Source of the DNA: Glaciecola sp964418575
GTDB lineage: Bacteria > Pseudomonadota > Gammaproteobacteria > Enterobacterales > Alteromonadaceae
Reading direction: 5' to 3'
Length of the DNA: 49,103 bases
NCBI GenBank assembly: GCA_964418575.1
Contig: CAYQMI010000010.1
Location: 1 to 49,103, forward strand
This document shows, piece after piece, positions 33,824 to 42,606 of the stretch. The notes below the pieces were generated by a model. It was not told the DNA's origin. It made no database searches and worked only from the letters and a program-made list of their open reading frames with translations. The position numbers and the translations under genes are program-made. Within the stretch, counting starts at the first letter, position 1; each line of letters opens with the position of its first letter.

Positions 33824-34834
33824 GTGACAACAGCAGCTAGACCAGTAGTACTAAGTGGATGCCAGCCTTCAGGCCAGCTTACAATGGGCAATTACATGGG
33901 CGCTTTGCGTCAATGGGTAGACATGCAGTCTAGTCATGATTGTTTATATATGATTGTGGATTTACATGCGATTACCGTACGTCAAGAGCCAAAACTGTTG
34001 CAAGAAGCTTGTTTAGATGGTCTAGCGCTTTATTTAGCCTGTGGTATCGACCCCAATAAAAGCACTATATTCATGCAGTCGCATGTACCAGAGCACGCAC
34101 AACTTGCATGGGTACTGAACTGCTTCACCCAAATGGGTGAACTTAACCGCATGACGCAGTTTAAAGATAAGTCACAAAAAAACGTAAATAACATCAATGT
34201 GGGTTTGTACGCCTACCCTGTGCTGCAAGCAGCAGACATCCTTTTATATCAAGCTAATGAAGTACCTATTGGTGAGGACCAAAAACAGCACTTGGAGCTG
34301 ACTCGAGATATCGCCACTCGCTTTAATAACAATTATGGTGAAACCTTTACCATGCCTGAACCCTTCATTCCAAAATCGGGCGCTCGTGTAATGAGTTTGC
34401 AAGACCCTAATAAAAAGATGTCTAAGTCTGACGACAATCCCAACAATATCATTGGCCTACTAGAAGATCCCAAGGTGCTCACTAAAAAAATAAAACGCGC
34501 GGTTACAGATAGCGATGAGCAAGCACGCATCTATTTTGATTTAGCAGAAAAACCCGGGGTGTCGAACCTTTTGTCTTTACTATCATGTGCTACGGGACGC
34601 TCGGTAGAGTCTTTGGTGCCAGAATATGAAGACAAAATGTATGGTCATTTAAAAGGCGATGTTGCTCAAGCGGTAGTGGCCATGCTCGACCCCATTCAAA
34701 GCGAATATAAACGCATCCGTAACGACAATCAGTATCTCCACCAAGTCATGCAGCAAGGCAGCGCTAAAGCTCAGGCAATTGCGTCCGATACACTAAACAA
34801 GGTGTACCAAACTTTAGGGTTTGTTCAAAGGTAA
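33824..34834 (+). CDS. trpS: Tryptophanyl-tRNA synthetase
   Basis: TrpS charges tRNA-Trp with tryptophan. It is a class I enzyme with the HIGH-type TMGNYMG (about residues 20-26) and the KMSKS loop itself in KKMSKSDDNPNN (about 197-208). Length 336 is that of the bacterial family. The start is GTG 33824 with AGGA seven bases upstream. It lies between rpe and pabA and is probably co-transcribed with them. Confidence 0.96.
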   Translation: MTTAARPVVLSGCQPSGQLTMGNYMGALRQWVDMQSSHDCLYMIVDLHAITVRQEPKLLQEACLDGLALYLACGIDPNKSTIFMQSHVPEHAQLAWVLNCFTQMGELNRMTQFKDKSQKNVNNINVGLYAYPVLQAADILLYQANEVPIGEDQKQHLELTRDIATRFNNNYGETFTMPEPFIPKSGARVMSLQDPNKKMSKSDDNPNNIIGLLEDPKVLTKKIKRAVTDSDEQARIYFDLAEKPGVSNLLSLLSCATGRSVESLVPEYEDKMYGHLKGDVAQAVVAMLDPIQSEYKRIRNDNQYLHQVMQQGSAKAQAIASDTLNKVYQTLGFVQR

Positions 34835-34839
34835 GCAAG

Positions 34840-35418
34840 GTGCTGCTAATAATCGATAACTACGATTCTTTTACATATAACCTCGCACGCTACTTTGAAG
34901 AACTCGGTCAGTCGGTCACCGTTGTAAAAAACGATGCAATAACGATTACTGAGCTGCAACAACGAGTATTTGATTATTTGGTCATATCACCGGGCCCATG
35001 CACGCCTAATGAAGCAGGGGTTTCTTTAGCGGCAATACATGCCTTTAAAAGAAAGCTTCCGATTTTGGGCGTATGTCTGGGTCACCAAGCGATTGCACAG
35101 GACGCAGGTGCAAACGTGGTGAGAGCGAAACACATTCGCCATGGCAAGACATCAAATGTTCAAAGTGACCCGCAGTCGGTATTGTTTCGCAATTGTAAAC
35201 CCTCATTTTTGGCTACGCGTTATCATTCACTGATAGTAGACAATGAGAGTTTAGCTGAACAGTTTCATGTGAGTGCTTGGTGTAATGATTTTGAAGATAC
35301 CGAAATCATGGCAATCGAAGACGCTAAGCAAAGACTATATGGGGTGCAGTTTCATCCTGAATCTTTGCTTACAGAATGCGGACACCAAATACTGCAGAAC
35401 TTTTTAACACTTGGATAG
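34840..35418 (+). CDS. pabA: Aminodeoxychorismate synthase glutamine amidotransferase subunit
   Basis: This class I glutamine amidotransferase supplies ammonia to PabB for p-aminobenzoate and thus folate. It has LLIIDNYDSFTYNLARYF at the start, the catalytic CLGHQ (Cys79) and FHPES with the catalytic His-Glu (about residues 174-178). Length is 192. TrpG is closely similar, and both roles may be shared. The nearness to trpS and argD matches the E. coli pabA-argD neighbourhood and favours PabA. The start is GTG 34840, five bases after the trpS stop. Confidence 0.88.
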   Translation: MLLIIDNYDSFTYNLARYFEELGQSVTVVKNDAITITELQQRVFDYLVISPGPCTPNEAGVSLAAIHAFKRKLPILGVCLGHQAIAQDAGANVVRAKHIRHGKTSNVQSDPQSVLFRNCKPSFLATRYHSLIVDNESLAEQFHVSAWCNDFEDTEIMAIEDAKQRLYGVQFHPESLLTECGHQILQNFLTLG

Positions 35419-35421
35419 TGA

Positions 35422-36624
35422 ATGAAAAAGAGCGTTTCGCAATTAGCCAGAATCTACAACGACCGATTTGAACAAATGTTGTTGTCCTTAGACGACGCCA
35501 TTATTTTAGCGGGTCAAAAAACTGAAACCATGAAAATGATGGAAGATTCTGAGCAAGCTGAATCTCGCCGCAAGCTGCTAATGTGTGAAGAGCTCGCAAA
35601 CAAACAGCGAGAAATCGCAGCGACTGCTGAAAACAATTACCTTCATGAAATTGAATCAGACTTTCATCGCACTTTAATTCCCGACCTGGAAAAGCGCTTT
35701 AACGACATCGAAGACTTGTTTTACAACGTACTCGATTTCGACCCGGCATTAGGCAAGCTATTTGATATTTTATATACCGAAGCATGCTCAATTTCGCGCT
35801 TAGTTGCTTGTATTGAAAAAGTTGAATGGTTGGAGAAAACCATCATAAAATTTGTTCGTCAGCCTAAGTATCGCCGAGTAGATTCTCAAGGCCACCCGAT
35901 TATTCTTAAAACTCTTCATAGCGCCCTAAGCTTTATTGGGGTTGAGAGTTTACGCTCGCTGATCCCAGTGCTAGTTGCAAAAAACTGTATGCCAATGCAC
36001 TCTGATTTTACGCCCGATTTACAAAAGCACCTTTGGTTGTATACCATTGGTACAGGCAATATCGCAAAAGCCTTGGCGGAAAAACGCGGCATACGCCCGC
36101 ACTTCGGGTTTAATCTAGGCTTGCTATCAACCCTCGGGCGCTCTGTAATTGCAAATGTATACCTGCGTTCATTTGACGATAAACTGCGCGAGCGCATTAT
36201 TGACGCTCGAAAACGAAACAACCCCAATCAAGCCAAAGCACTTGCTTCACTGAAACCTTCGCACAAGTATATTTTGTCGCTGTGGAGTAAACATGCGGCA
36301 GATATTAACGCCGGCATTTTCAACTTTTTTAAATGCAAATGGCTTCTAATCGGCATGGGCTTTGAAGACTACACTTCTATCCGTTCAATCAGCTTTAAAT
36401 ACCTTGAAGAGCATAACCTGCATCCCTTAACCAAGCTCTTATTTAACGCACAAGGCTACATGCAGTTTAAAATGATGCAGACACATAAGCTGATGGATAA
36501 AGAAGCGTCGATGCTATACCTGCGTAATTTTGGAATAAAATCCGACGATGTCGCGGTGGTTACTAAAATTAACTTAACCGGCATAGAGCTGAAAATTAGC
36601 GAGTCGGTGCCTCAAGAGTCATAA
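35422..36624 (+). CDS. HDOD domain protein
   Basis: The 400-residue cytoplasmic protein has a charged, partly coiled-coil N-terminal third (about residues 1-110, with RRKLLMCEELANKQREIA), then an HDOD-like domain (about 115-310). That domain includes SISRLVACIEK and LHSALSFIGVESLRSLIPVLV, where a regular HDOD domain has its glycine-bounded helices. HDOD proteins are non-catalytic relatives of HD phosphohydrolases found in signalling and motility regulation. The gene begins 3 bases after pabA stops and probably belongs to that transcript. It sits between pabA and argD, which are adjacent in E. coli. Confidence 0.75.
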   Translation: MKKSVSQLARIYNDRFEQMLLSLDDAIILAGQKTETMKMMEDSEQAESRRKLLMCEELANKQREIAATAENNYLHEIESDFHRTLIPDLEKRFNDIEDLFYNVLDFDPALGKLFDILYTEACSISRLVACIEKVEWLEKTIIKFVRQPKYRRVDSQGHPIILKTLHSALSFIGVESLRSLIPVLVAKNCMPMHSDFTPDLQKHLWLYTIGTGNIAKALAEKRGIRPHFGFNLGLLSTLGRSVIANVYLRSFDDKLRERIIDARKRNNPNQAKALASLKPSHKYILSLWSKHAADINAGIFNFFKCKWLLIGMGFEDYTSIRSISFKYLEEHNLHPLTKLLFNAQGYMQFKMMQTHKLMDKEASMLYLRNFGIKSDDVAVVTKINLTGIELKISESVPQES

Positions 36625-37016
36625 ACAGCCTCCTTCAAGCTAAAATACTTCGATAATAGTAAAATTTATTTTTGCATGAATATGCGTTTGCCAGTTTTGA
36701 CAACTAATTGTGCGCTAATTCTATTGCATTGATGTGCTGCAGGTGCACCAAGGCTCAATACGCTATCTAGGCAGCATTCTTATATTTCCGCTCTTCCTGA
36801 GCACTATAATCATCTCAGCCAAATATAATTATGCATATCCGCTGCAACATTCTGCATAACGCAGTAAAAACAAGCTTTTCAGGCATTTTCCACTAGCGAC
36901 TAAGAGAAAACTTTCTGTCATACTAGGCGACCATTTTGTAAGCAAAGTGCTAAAATATCAGCAAGAGCTTTTGATTTTTTAGCGCGTGTTTTATTCAAAT
37001 TAGTAGAGGTTTTTAC
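36625..37016. other. Intergenic region upstream of argD/astC
   Basis: This stretch of 392 bases holds no supported gene. It must contain the promoter of the argD-ast unit. Two short ATG-initiated frames (from 36676 and 36832) lack ribosome binding sites and are not called. A pair of ARG-box-like sequences is listed separately. Confidence 0.6.
36820..36858 (+). promoter_or_regulatory. Weak tandem ARG-box-like pair upstream of argD/astC
   Basis: AATATAATTATGCA (36822-36835) and TGCAACATTCTGCA (36843-36856) each keep 6 of the 10 conserved positions of TGAATnnnnATTCA. They start exactly 21 bp apart, as expected for ArgR hexamer sites. The match is weaker than at argC. Confidence 0.3.
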
Positions 37017-38225
37017 ATGCAAGTTACCAGAGAGACGTTTAATCAAGTAATGGTACCTAACTATAATCCTGCGGCGATGGTGCCGGTGCGCGGTGAAGGC
37101 TCGCGAGTTTGGGATCAGGAAGGTGTTGAGTATATTGATTTTGCCGGCGGTATTGCTGTAAATGTGTTGGGCCACTGCCATCCAGCACTTGTAAAAACGC
37201 TAGCAGAGCAAGGCGCAAAACTATGGCATTTGAGTAATGTATTTACCAATGAACCCGCATTAAGACTTGCTAAAAAGCTTACCGACGCTACGTTTGCCGA
37301 CAAAGTTTACTTTGCAAACTCTGGTGCTGAAGCCAACGAGGCGGCACTTAAGCTAGCGCGTCGCTTTGCCCTTGATCACTACGGCGAAGAAAAAGACCAA
37401 ATTATCGCATTTGCCAAAGGCTTCCACGGCAGAACTTTTTTTACTGTAACAGTAGGTGGTCAGCCCGCTTACTCTGACGGCTTTGGTCCAAAACCAGGTG
37501 CGATTATGCACTGTGAATATAATAATTTAGACGCATTGAAAGAGTTAATGTCAGAGCGCACGTGCGCAGTTATGATGGAGCCAATGCAGGGCGAAGGCGG
37601 CATTATTGTGCCAGACCCCGATTTTATTAAAGGTGTCAGAGAGCTTTGCGACGAGCACAATGCATTGCTCATTTTCGATGAAGTGCAATCTGGCATGGGC
37701 CGCACCGGTAAACTGTTTGAATACATGAATGTTGGCGTCACGCCCGACATTCTAACCTCTGCCAAATCATTAGGCGGTGGCTTTCCGGTAGGCGCAATGC
37801 TAACTACCGATAAAGTGTCGGCAAGCTTAAAGCCTGGGACCCACGGCAGCACTTACGGCGGCAACCCACTCGCCTGTGCAATTGCAGAAAGTGTATTTGA
37901 TGTGGTTAACAATCCTGAAATTTTAGATGGCGTATGCCGTAAAGAAGCTTTATTTCGTGAAAAGCTAGAAGCGATTAACAGCAAATACAATATTTTTGCA
38001 GAAATTCGCGGTAAAGGCATGCTATTAGGCTGCGCATTGAACGAGAAGTATAAAGGAAAGGCGAAAGATGTGATGACCGCCGCGACGCAAGAGGGTCTAA
38101 TGTGCTTGATAGCAGGCATGGATGTTGTGCGTTTTGCGCCATCTTTAATCATTCCTGATGAAGATATCATTGAGGGTCTAGCGCGCTTTGAACGCGCTAT
38201 TGCATCGTTTACTGCTAACGACTAA
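37017..38225 (+). CDS. argD: Acetylornithine / succinylornithine aminotransferase
   Basis: This PLP enzyme makes N-acetylornithine in arginine synthesis, and the same family member (AstC) deaminates succinylornithine in arginine breakdown. Visible are DFAGGIAVNVLGHCHP, FANSGAEANEAALKLAR and the PLP lysine Lys250 in SAKSLGGGFPVGA. Length is 402. AGAGG precedes ATG 37017. It is the only such gene in the window, is missing from the argCBFGHA operon, and is followed by astA and astD. It therefore probably serves both directions, and argD or astC are equally valid names. Confidence 0.93.
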   Translation: MQVTRETFNQVMVPNYNPAAMVPVRGEGSRVWDQEGVEYIDFAGGIAVNVLGHCHPALVKTLAEQGAKLWHLSNVFTNEPALRLAKKLTDATFADKVYFANSGAEANEAALKLARRFALDHYGEEKDQIIAFAKGFHGRTFFTVTVGGQPAYSDGFGPKPGAIMHCEYNNLDALKELMSERTCAVMMEPMQGEGGIIVPDPDFIKGVRELCDEHNALLIFDEVQSGMGRTGKLFEYMNVGVTPDILTSAKSLGGGFPVGAMLTTDKVSASLKPGTHGSTYGGNPLACAIAESVFDVVNNPEILDGVCRKEALFREKLEAINSKYNIFAEIRGKGMLLGCALNEKYKGKAKDVMTAATQEGLMCLIAGMDVVRFAPSLIIPDEDIIEGLARFERAIASFTAND

Positions 38226-38242
38226 ACAGGCGAACAATTCTT

Positions 38243-39280
38243 ATGAAGATTATTCGTCCTATTCAAGAGCGCGACTATGCTGCGCTCTACGAAATTTCTA
38301 AAGAGTCTGGCATTGGCTTTACCTCATTGCCGGTAAACGAAGAGCTATTACGCAAAAAAATCAGCGACGCGCAACTCGCTTTTGCAAGTGATCCACAAGC
38401 ACCGGGCGCACAAAGCTATTTGTTTGTTATGGAAGATACGGAAACAGGTGAAGTTGTTGGTACTTCTGGCATAGAGGCAACCGTTGGCCTTAATGATGCG
38501 TTTTATCACTATCATGTTAGTAAAGTCACACATGCTTCACGCGAGCTTGGCGTTCACAATACTGTAGATTTGCTTACTTTCTGCAATGACTACACAGGCG
38601 TGAGCGAAATATGCACCTTATTTCTTAGAGAGAAGGCTAGAAAAGGCTTAGCGGGAAGACTACTTTCAAAGTTCCGCTTTCTTTTTATGGCACAACACCC
38701 TCATCGATTCTCTGATACCGTATTTGCTGAAATGCGCGGAATATCAGATGAATCGGGCAAAAGCCCGTTTTGGGAGTGGTTAGAAAAACACTTTTTCTCC
38801 GTCGATTTTCCTACCGCAGATTACTTAACCGGCATTGGCAACAAAGTCTTTATTGCAGAGCTTATGCCTAAGTATCCCATCTACGTTAATTTGCTCTCCA
38901 AAGAAGCGCAGGCGTGCATCGGTAAAGTGCATGAGAAAACGAAGCCGGCATTAAGACTTCTTCAACAAGAAGGCTTTAAGAATCGTGGCTACGTAGACAT
39001 TTTCGATGCCGGCCCCACCATTGAAGCCGACGTTTCAAATATCACAACGGTGCGCAAGAGCAGTACTCGCAATTTTGTTGTGGTTGAGCAATTGGGCAAA
39101 GAAGAGGGCGAGATGCATTTTATCATTAACGATAAAATACAAGATTTCCGAGCTTGCGTGGCAACTGTAAAATTCAATGACAATGGCGAAGCGATAATGA
39201 GTCGAAAAACAGCCTCTGCTTTGATGCTAGATAGCACTGGCACAGTTAGGCTAGCGCCTTGTGCAAACGGCCTTTGTTAA
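38243..39280 (+). CDS. astA: Arginine N-succinyltransferase
   Basis: AstA transfers succinyl from succinyl-CoA to the alpha-amino group of arginine, the first step of the arginine succinyltransferase (AST) route. The 345-residue sequence has the family start IIRPIQERDYAALYEI, EVVGTSGIEATVG and the cofactor-site segment FLREKARKGLAGRLLSKFRF. It also shows RHTFAEMRG-type sequence here as DTVFAEMRGISDESG. Length matches known AstA (about 340). It begins 17 bases after argD. Confidence 0.94.
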   Translation: MKIIRPIQERDYAALYEISKESGIGFTSLPVNEELLRKKISDAQLAFASDPQAPGAQSYLFVMEDTETGEVVGTSGIEATVGLNDAFYHYHVSKVTHASRELGVHNTVDLLTFCNDYTGVSEICTLFLREKARKGLAGRLLSKFRFLFMAQHPHRFSDTVFAEMRGISDESGKSPFWEWLEKHFFSVDFPTADYLTGIGNKVFIAELMPKYPIYVNLLSKEAQACIGKVHEKTKPALRLLQQEGFKNRGYVDIFDAGPTIEADVSNITTVRKSSTRNFVVVEQLGKEEGEMHFIINDKIQDFRACVATVKFNDNGEAIMSRKTASALMLDSTGTVRLAPCANGLC

Positions 39281-39336
39281 TTGTTTAGCGCGTCTCTTAT
39301 CTGCAGCAATCGTCATCAATAAAGGGAGAAACCCTA

Positions 39337-40821
39337 ATGTTAGAAAACAATCAAACTCATTTTATAAACGGTGATTGGTTAGCCGGTAAAGGTCATGCAT
39401 TTGACTCTATCGACCCTGCTAAAAATACCAGCGTTTGGCAAGGCAGTGCAGCTAGTGCCGAACAGGTTGACCAAGCGGTGATGGCGGCAAGAGACGCATT
39501 TGTTGAATGGTCATTGAGCGACTTTGACTCTCGCTTAGCTATCGTAAAGCGCTTTGCCGCGTTACTTGAAGAAAACAAAGCAGAGTTTGCCAAGATAATT
39601 GCTAAAGAAACCGGTAAGCCGCAATGGGAAACTGCTACCGAAGTAGCCGCGATGATGGGGAAAGCAGGAATTTCAGAGCGCGCATATCATGAACGCACCG
39701 GCACGGTTGAAAACCCAATGCCTGCAGGCCGTGCTGTTCTGCGTCATCGTCCGCATGGCGTTGTGGCGGTATTTGGACCTTATAATTTCCCGGGGCATTT
39801 ACCCAATGGACATATCATTCCTGCTTTATTAGCGGGTAATACTGTCGTGTTTAAACCAAGTGATTTAACACCATTGGTAGCACAATATACGGTGCAGCTG
39901 TGGCAAAAAGCGGGTCTTCCAAATGGCGTATTAAACTTAGTTCAGGGTCAGGTAGATACTGGCAAAGCGCTAGCAAGTCATAATCACATTGATGGTTTAT
40001 TTTTCACTGGTAGCTCCAACACCGGTAAACTATTACATGAACAATTTGCCGGCAGCCCCGGTAAAATACTTGCACTTGAGATGGGTGGTAATAACCCACT
40101 GCTGGTTACCAACGTTGCCGATACAAAAGCCGCTGTTCATGACATTATTCAATCGGCCTTTGTTACCTCAGGTCAGCGCTGTACTTGTGCGCGCAAGCTG
40201 TTTTTGCCAAGCGGTAGTGATGGCGATTCTTTACTCGAGGGCTTAGTAAAAGCCACAAAACAAATTCGTGTTGGTCACTATGACGACGAGGAGCAGCCTT
40301 TCATGGGCGCAATGATTTCAGCCCGTGCAGCAGCCTCTATGGCAGTCGCGCAGCAGGTCTTGCTCGATATGGGCGCCACATCATTAGTAAGGCTTGAGCA
40401 TCAAGACACCGACACAGGATTTGTGAGCCCAGGTATTATCGACGTAACAAATATTGCCGAGCAAATGCCTGATGAAGAACACTTCGGTCCTTTATTAAAA
40501 GTCATTCGCTACAGCAACATAGACGATGCTATCGCTTTGGCAAACAATACCAAATTTGGTTTATCTGCCGGCTTATTAGCCGACGAGCAAAGTGACTATG
40601 ATTATTTCCTACCGCGCATCAGAGCCGGCATAGTCAACTGGAACCGTCCCATTACAGGCGCCTCTAGTGCGGCTCCGTTTGGCGGTATTGGCGAAAGCGG
40701 CAACCATAGAGCAAGCGCTTACTACGCGGCTGACTACTGTGCCTATCCGGTTGCTTCTGTTGAGCTTGAAAAAGTAAGCCTCCCTGGAAGTCTAAGCCCG
40801 GGCTTAAATCTAGATCTGTAA
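39337..40821 (+). CDS. astD: N-succinylglutamate 5-semialdehyde dehydrogenase
   Basis: AstD oxidises succinylglutamate semialdehyde to succinylglutamate with NAD, the fourth step of the AST route. It is an aldehyde dehydrogenase with FGPYNFPGHLPNG near the cofactor, LEMGGNNPLL with the general-base Glu, and catalytic Cys282 in SGQRCTCARK. Length 494 is close to E. coli AstD (492). GGGAG precedes ATG 39337. astB and astE, which complete the pathway, are not in the window. Confidence 0.94.
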   Translation: MLENNQTHFINGDWLAGKGHAFDSIDPAKNTSVWQGSAASAEQVDQAVMAARDAFVEWSLSDFDSRLAIVKRFAALLEENKAEFAKIIAKETGKPQWETATEVAAMMGKAGISERAYHERTGTVENPMPAGRAVLRHRPHGVVAVFGPYNFPGHLPNGHIIPALLAGNTVVFKPSDLTPLVAQYTVQLWQKAGLPNGVLNLVQGQVDTGKALASHNHIDGLFFTGSSNTGKLLHEQFAGSPGKILALEMGGNNPLLVTNVADTKAAVHDIIQSAFVTSGQRCTCARKLFLPSGSDGDSLLEGLVKATKQIRVGHYDDEEQPFMGAMISARAAASMAVAQQVLLDMGATSLVRLEHQDTDTGFVSPGIIDVTNIAEQMPDEEHFGPLLKVIRYSNIDDAIALANNTKFGLSAGLLADEQSDYDYFLPRIRAGIVNWNRPITGASSAAPFGGIGESGNHRASAYYAADYCAYPVASVELEKVSLPGSLSPGLNLDL

Positions 40822-40849
40822 AGCGTGTTTAATTATAAGAGAGAGCATT

Positions 40850-41656
40850 ATGCATACTGATGTAAACGCATTATTTGAAGGTTTATGGAATGACTATTTG
40901 CATATCACACCTTCCGCGAAGAAAATCCATGACTTGTTGGGTGATAAAAGCGGTCAGAGCGATATCGTCAACGATCATATTGCCCTTAGAACCTTTAACC
41001 TTAAAAAGGTCAACCTTGATGTTCTTTCGGCGCACTTTAAGGCGGTTGGCTATACTCTGGGCGGTGACTATGACTTTGCAGCGAAAAAGTTAAGTGCCTT
41101 GCATTTTCAGCATCCTGACCCGACTCAACCTAAGGTATTTATCAGTGAGTTAAGAGTAGAAGAACTCAGTCAACAGGCCCAAGACATCATCCATAAAATG
41201 CTTGCGCAGATGGATGAAAGTGCCGTAACACAAGATAACTTTTTATATTCTGGTACCCATTGGCAAGTCTCTAGCGATGAGTATAGAACGCTTTTAGCCG
41301 AGTCTGAATATGCGGCATGGATGTCTGCATGGGGTTATCGAGCGAACCACTTTACGGTGAGTGTTAATCACTTGAAAAACATTCACCAGTTGAGCGAAGT
41401 AAACGAGATTTTGAAGCAAAACGGCTTTGCATTGAATCAGGTAGGTGGAGAAATAAAAGGCTCTGAAGAGGTTTGCCTTGCGCAATCTTCGACTATGGCA
41501 GATAAAGGCGAAGTGCAATTTACCGACACTTCTGTTTCTATCCCTAGCTGCTTTTACGAATTTGCACAGCGCTACCGTTTACCCGACGGTAATCTTTACC
41601 AAGGCTTTGTTGCCGCCAACGCTGATAAAATATTTGAAAGCACCAACGCAAGTTAA
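40850..41656 (+). CDS. DUF1338 (HglS-like) VOC-superfamily oxygenase
   Basis: The 268-residue protein belongs to DUF1338, whose characterised member HglS is an Fe(II) 2-oxoadipate dioxygenase/decarboxylase of lysine catabolism that makes 2-hydroxyglutarate. The likely metal ligands are His43 (VNDHIALRTF), His167 (RANHFTVSVN) and Glu237 (FYEFAQRY), and Arg48 is the conserved substrate-side arginine. This version is much shorter than HglS. It begins 28 bases after astD and so is probably co-transcribed with arginine catabolism. Its substrate is unknown; a 2-oxo acid derived from amino acid breakdown is inferred. Confidence 0.8.
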   Translation: MHTDVNALFEGLWNDYLHITPSAKKIHDLLGDKSGQSDIVNDHIALRTFNLKKVNLDVLSAHFKAVGYTLGGDYDFAAKKLSALHFQHPDPTQPKVFISELRVEELSQQAQDIIHKMLAQMDESAVTQDNFLYSGTHWQVSSDEYRTLLAESEYAAWMSAWGYRANHFTVSVNHLKNIHQLSEVNEILKQNGFALNQVGGEIKGSEEVCLAQSSTMADKGEVQFTDTSVSIPSCFYEFAQRYRLPDGNLYQGFVAANADKIFESTNAS

Positions 41657-41690
41657 AGCAATACTTAAGCTCAGCTTTGGATAAGAAATA

Positions 41691-41716
41691 GTGCCGGCCT
41701 AGTTAGTAGCCGGCAC
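41691..41716. other. Strong hairpin spanning the rlmA stop codon
   Basis: GTGCCGGC (41691-41698) and GCCGGCAC (41709-41716) form a perfect GC-rich 8-bp stem with a 10-base loop. The rlmA stop codon lies in the loop. No T-run follows on either strand. It may slow transcription or protect 3' ends between the converging DUF1338 and rlmA genes. Confidence 0.45.
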
Positions 41717-42592
41717 GTAACCTTTGATCAAAAAAGAAGCGCTTACCTGCTTCAAATTCGCCAGTAATTTCTGTTTATTTTCGGGTGATATGCGCCAATA
41801 AAAAGGTGTCATTTTAAGCAAATTCAAACGCTCGTCATCGCTCTTTAATACAACATCAAAATTCAACTCTATTTGCTCCGCCAGATAAAAACCCGCCGGT
41901 ACTTCGGCGCTCATCGTATGCTCTTGTACTCGCTCATAAACAAAGGCTTTGAGCTCGCTTAAGTGCGCTGGTGCTGGCTCTACTAGCAGCCACATGCCTG
42001 ATGGCTTGAGCACTCTTTGCAGCTCGCTTGTACTGGCAGGCGCGAAAACTTGTAAGGCGACATCAATGCTGTTGTCACTAAGTGGGATATTATAACTACT
42101 GCCTACGCAATAACGATTCTCTGGGTGACTTTTTGCGGCCTTTTGGATGGCGGGTTTTGAGATATCTAAGCCACCAACATTCATTGAAATACCGTTTTGT
42201 ACAAGCGTACGTTGAATATGGGAAGAGTAATAACCTTCCGAACATCCAACATCAAATAAAGAGAATGACGAAGCGTGGTTGGCGTCTTCTGCACCCTCTG
42301 CATTCTCAGCATCTTCTTTCGATTGCATATACTCATTGCATAAGGAGGCAAGCTTATGAGCAAGTTTGCCGTAAGCACCTGACTTTAAAAAAGCTTGCCG
42401 AGCTAAGACCATGTCTTTGTTATCGCCCGGCTCTTTGCTGTTTTTATGCTGTGCCAGCAATAGATTTACATAGCCCTCTTTGGCACAATCAAAACAGTGC
42501 CCATTGCTACATCGCCACGAGCGGCCTTCTAAGAGCAATGTTTCCTTGCAAACTGGGCAATTCCAAGCGAGGTCTGGCAAACTTCCGTCCAT
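41699..42592 (-). CDS. rlmA: 23S rRNA (guanine-N1)-methyltransferase RlmA
   Basis: RlmA methylates N1 of a guanine in helix 35 of 23S rRNA (G745 in E. coli). The 297-residue protein has the N-terminal zinc finger CPVC...CSNGHCF (about residues 12-34) followed by the hallmark DCAKEGYVNLLLAQHK and the SAM-binding DVGCSEGYYSSHI (about 119-131). A short acidic, Ala-rich insert (about 95-110) is not usual in E. coli RlmA. It follows parC by 14 bases on the same strand. Confidence 0.92.
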   Translation of the reverse strand: MDGSLPDLAWNCPVCKETLLLEGRSWRCSNGHCFDCAKEGYVNLLLAQHKNSKEPGDNKDMVLARQAFLKSGAYGKLAHKLASLCNEYMQSKEDAENAEGAEDANHASSFSLFDVGCSEGYYSSHIQRTLVQNGISMNVGGLDISKPAIQKAAKSHPENRYCVGSSYNIPLSDNSIDVALQVFAPASTSELQRVLKPSGMWLLVEPAPAHLSELKAFVYERVQEHTMSAEVPAGFYLAEQIELNFDVVLKSDDERLNLLKMTPFYWRISPENKQKLLANLKQVSASFLIKGYVPATN

Positions 42593-42606
42593 TTCGCTAG
42601 CAAAGC

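Noticed and set aside
36676..36897. Short ATG ORFs upstream of argD as possible arginine leader peptides
   Set aside because: Each has only one Arg codon, no Shine-Dalgarno and no following terminator, unlike the argC leader.
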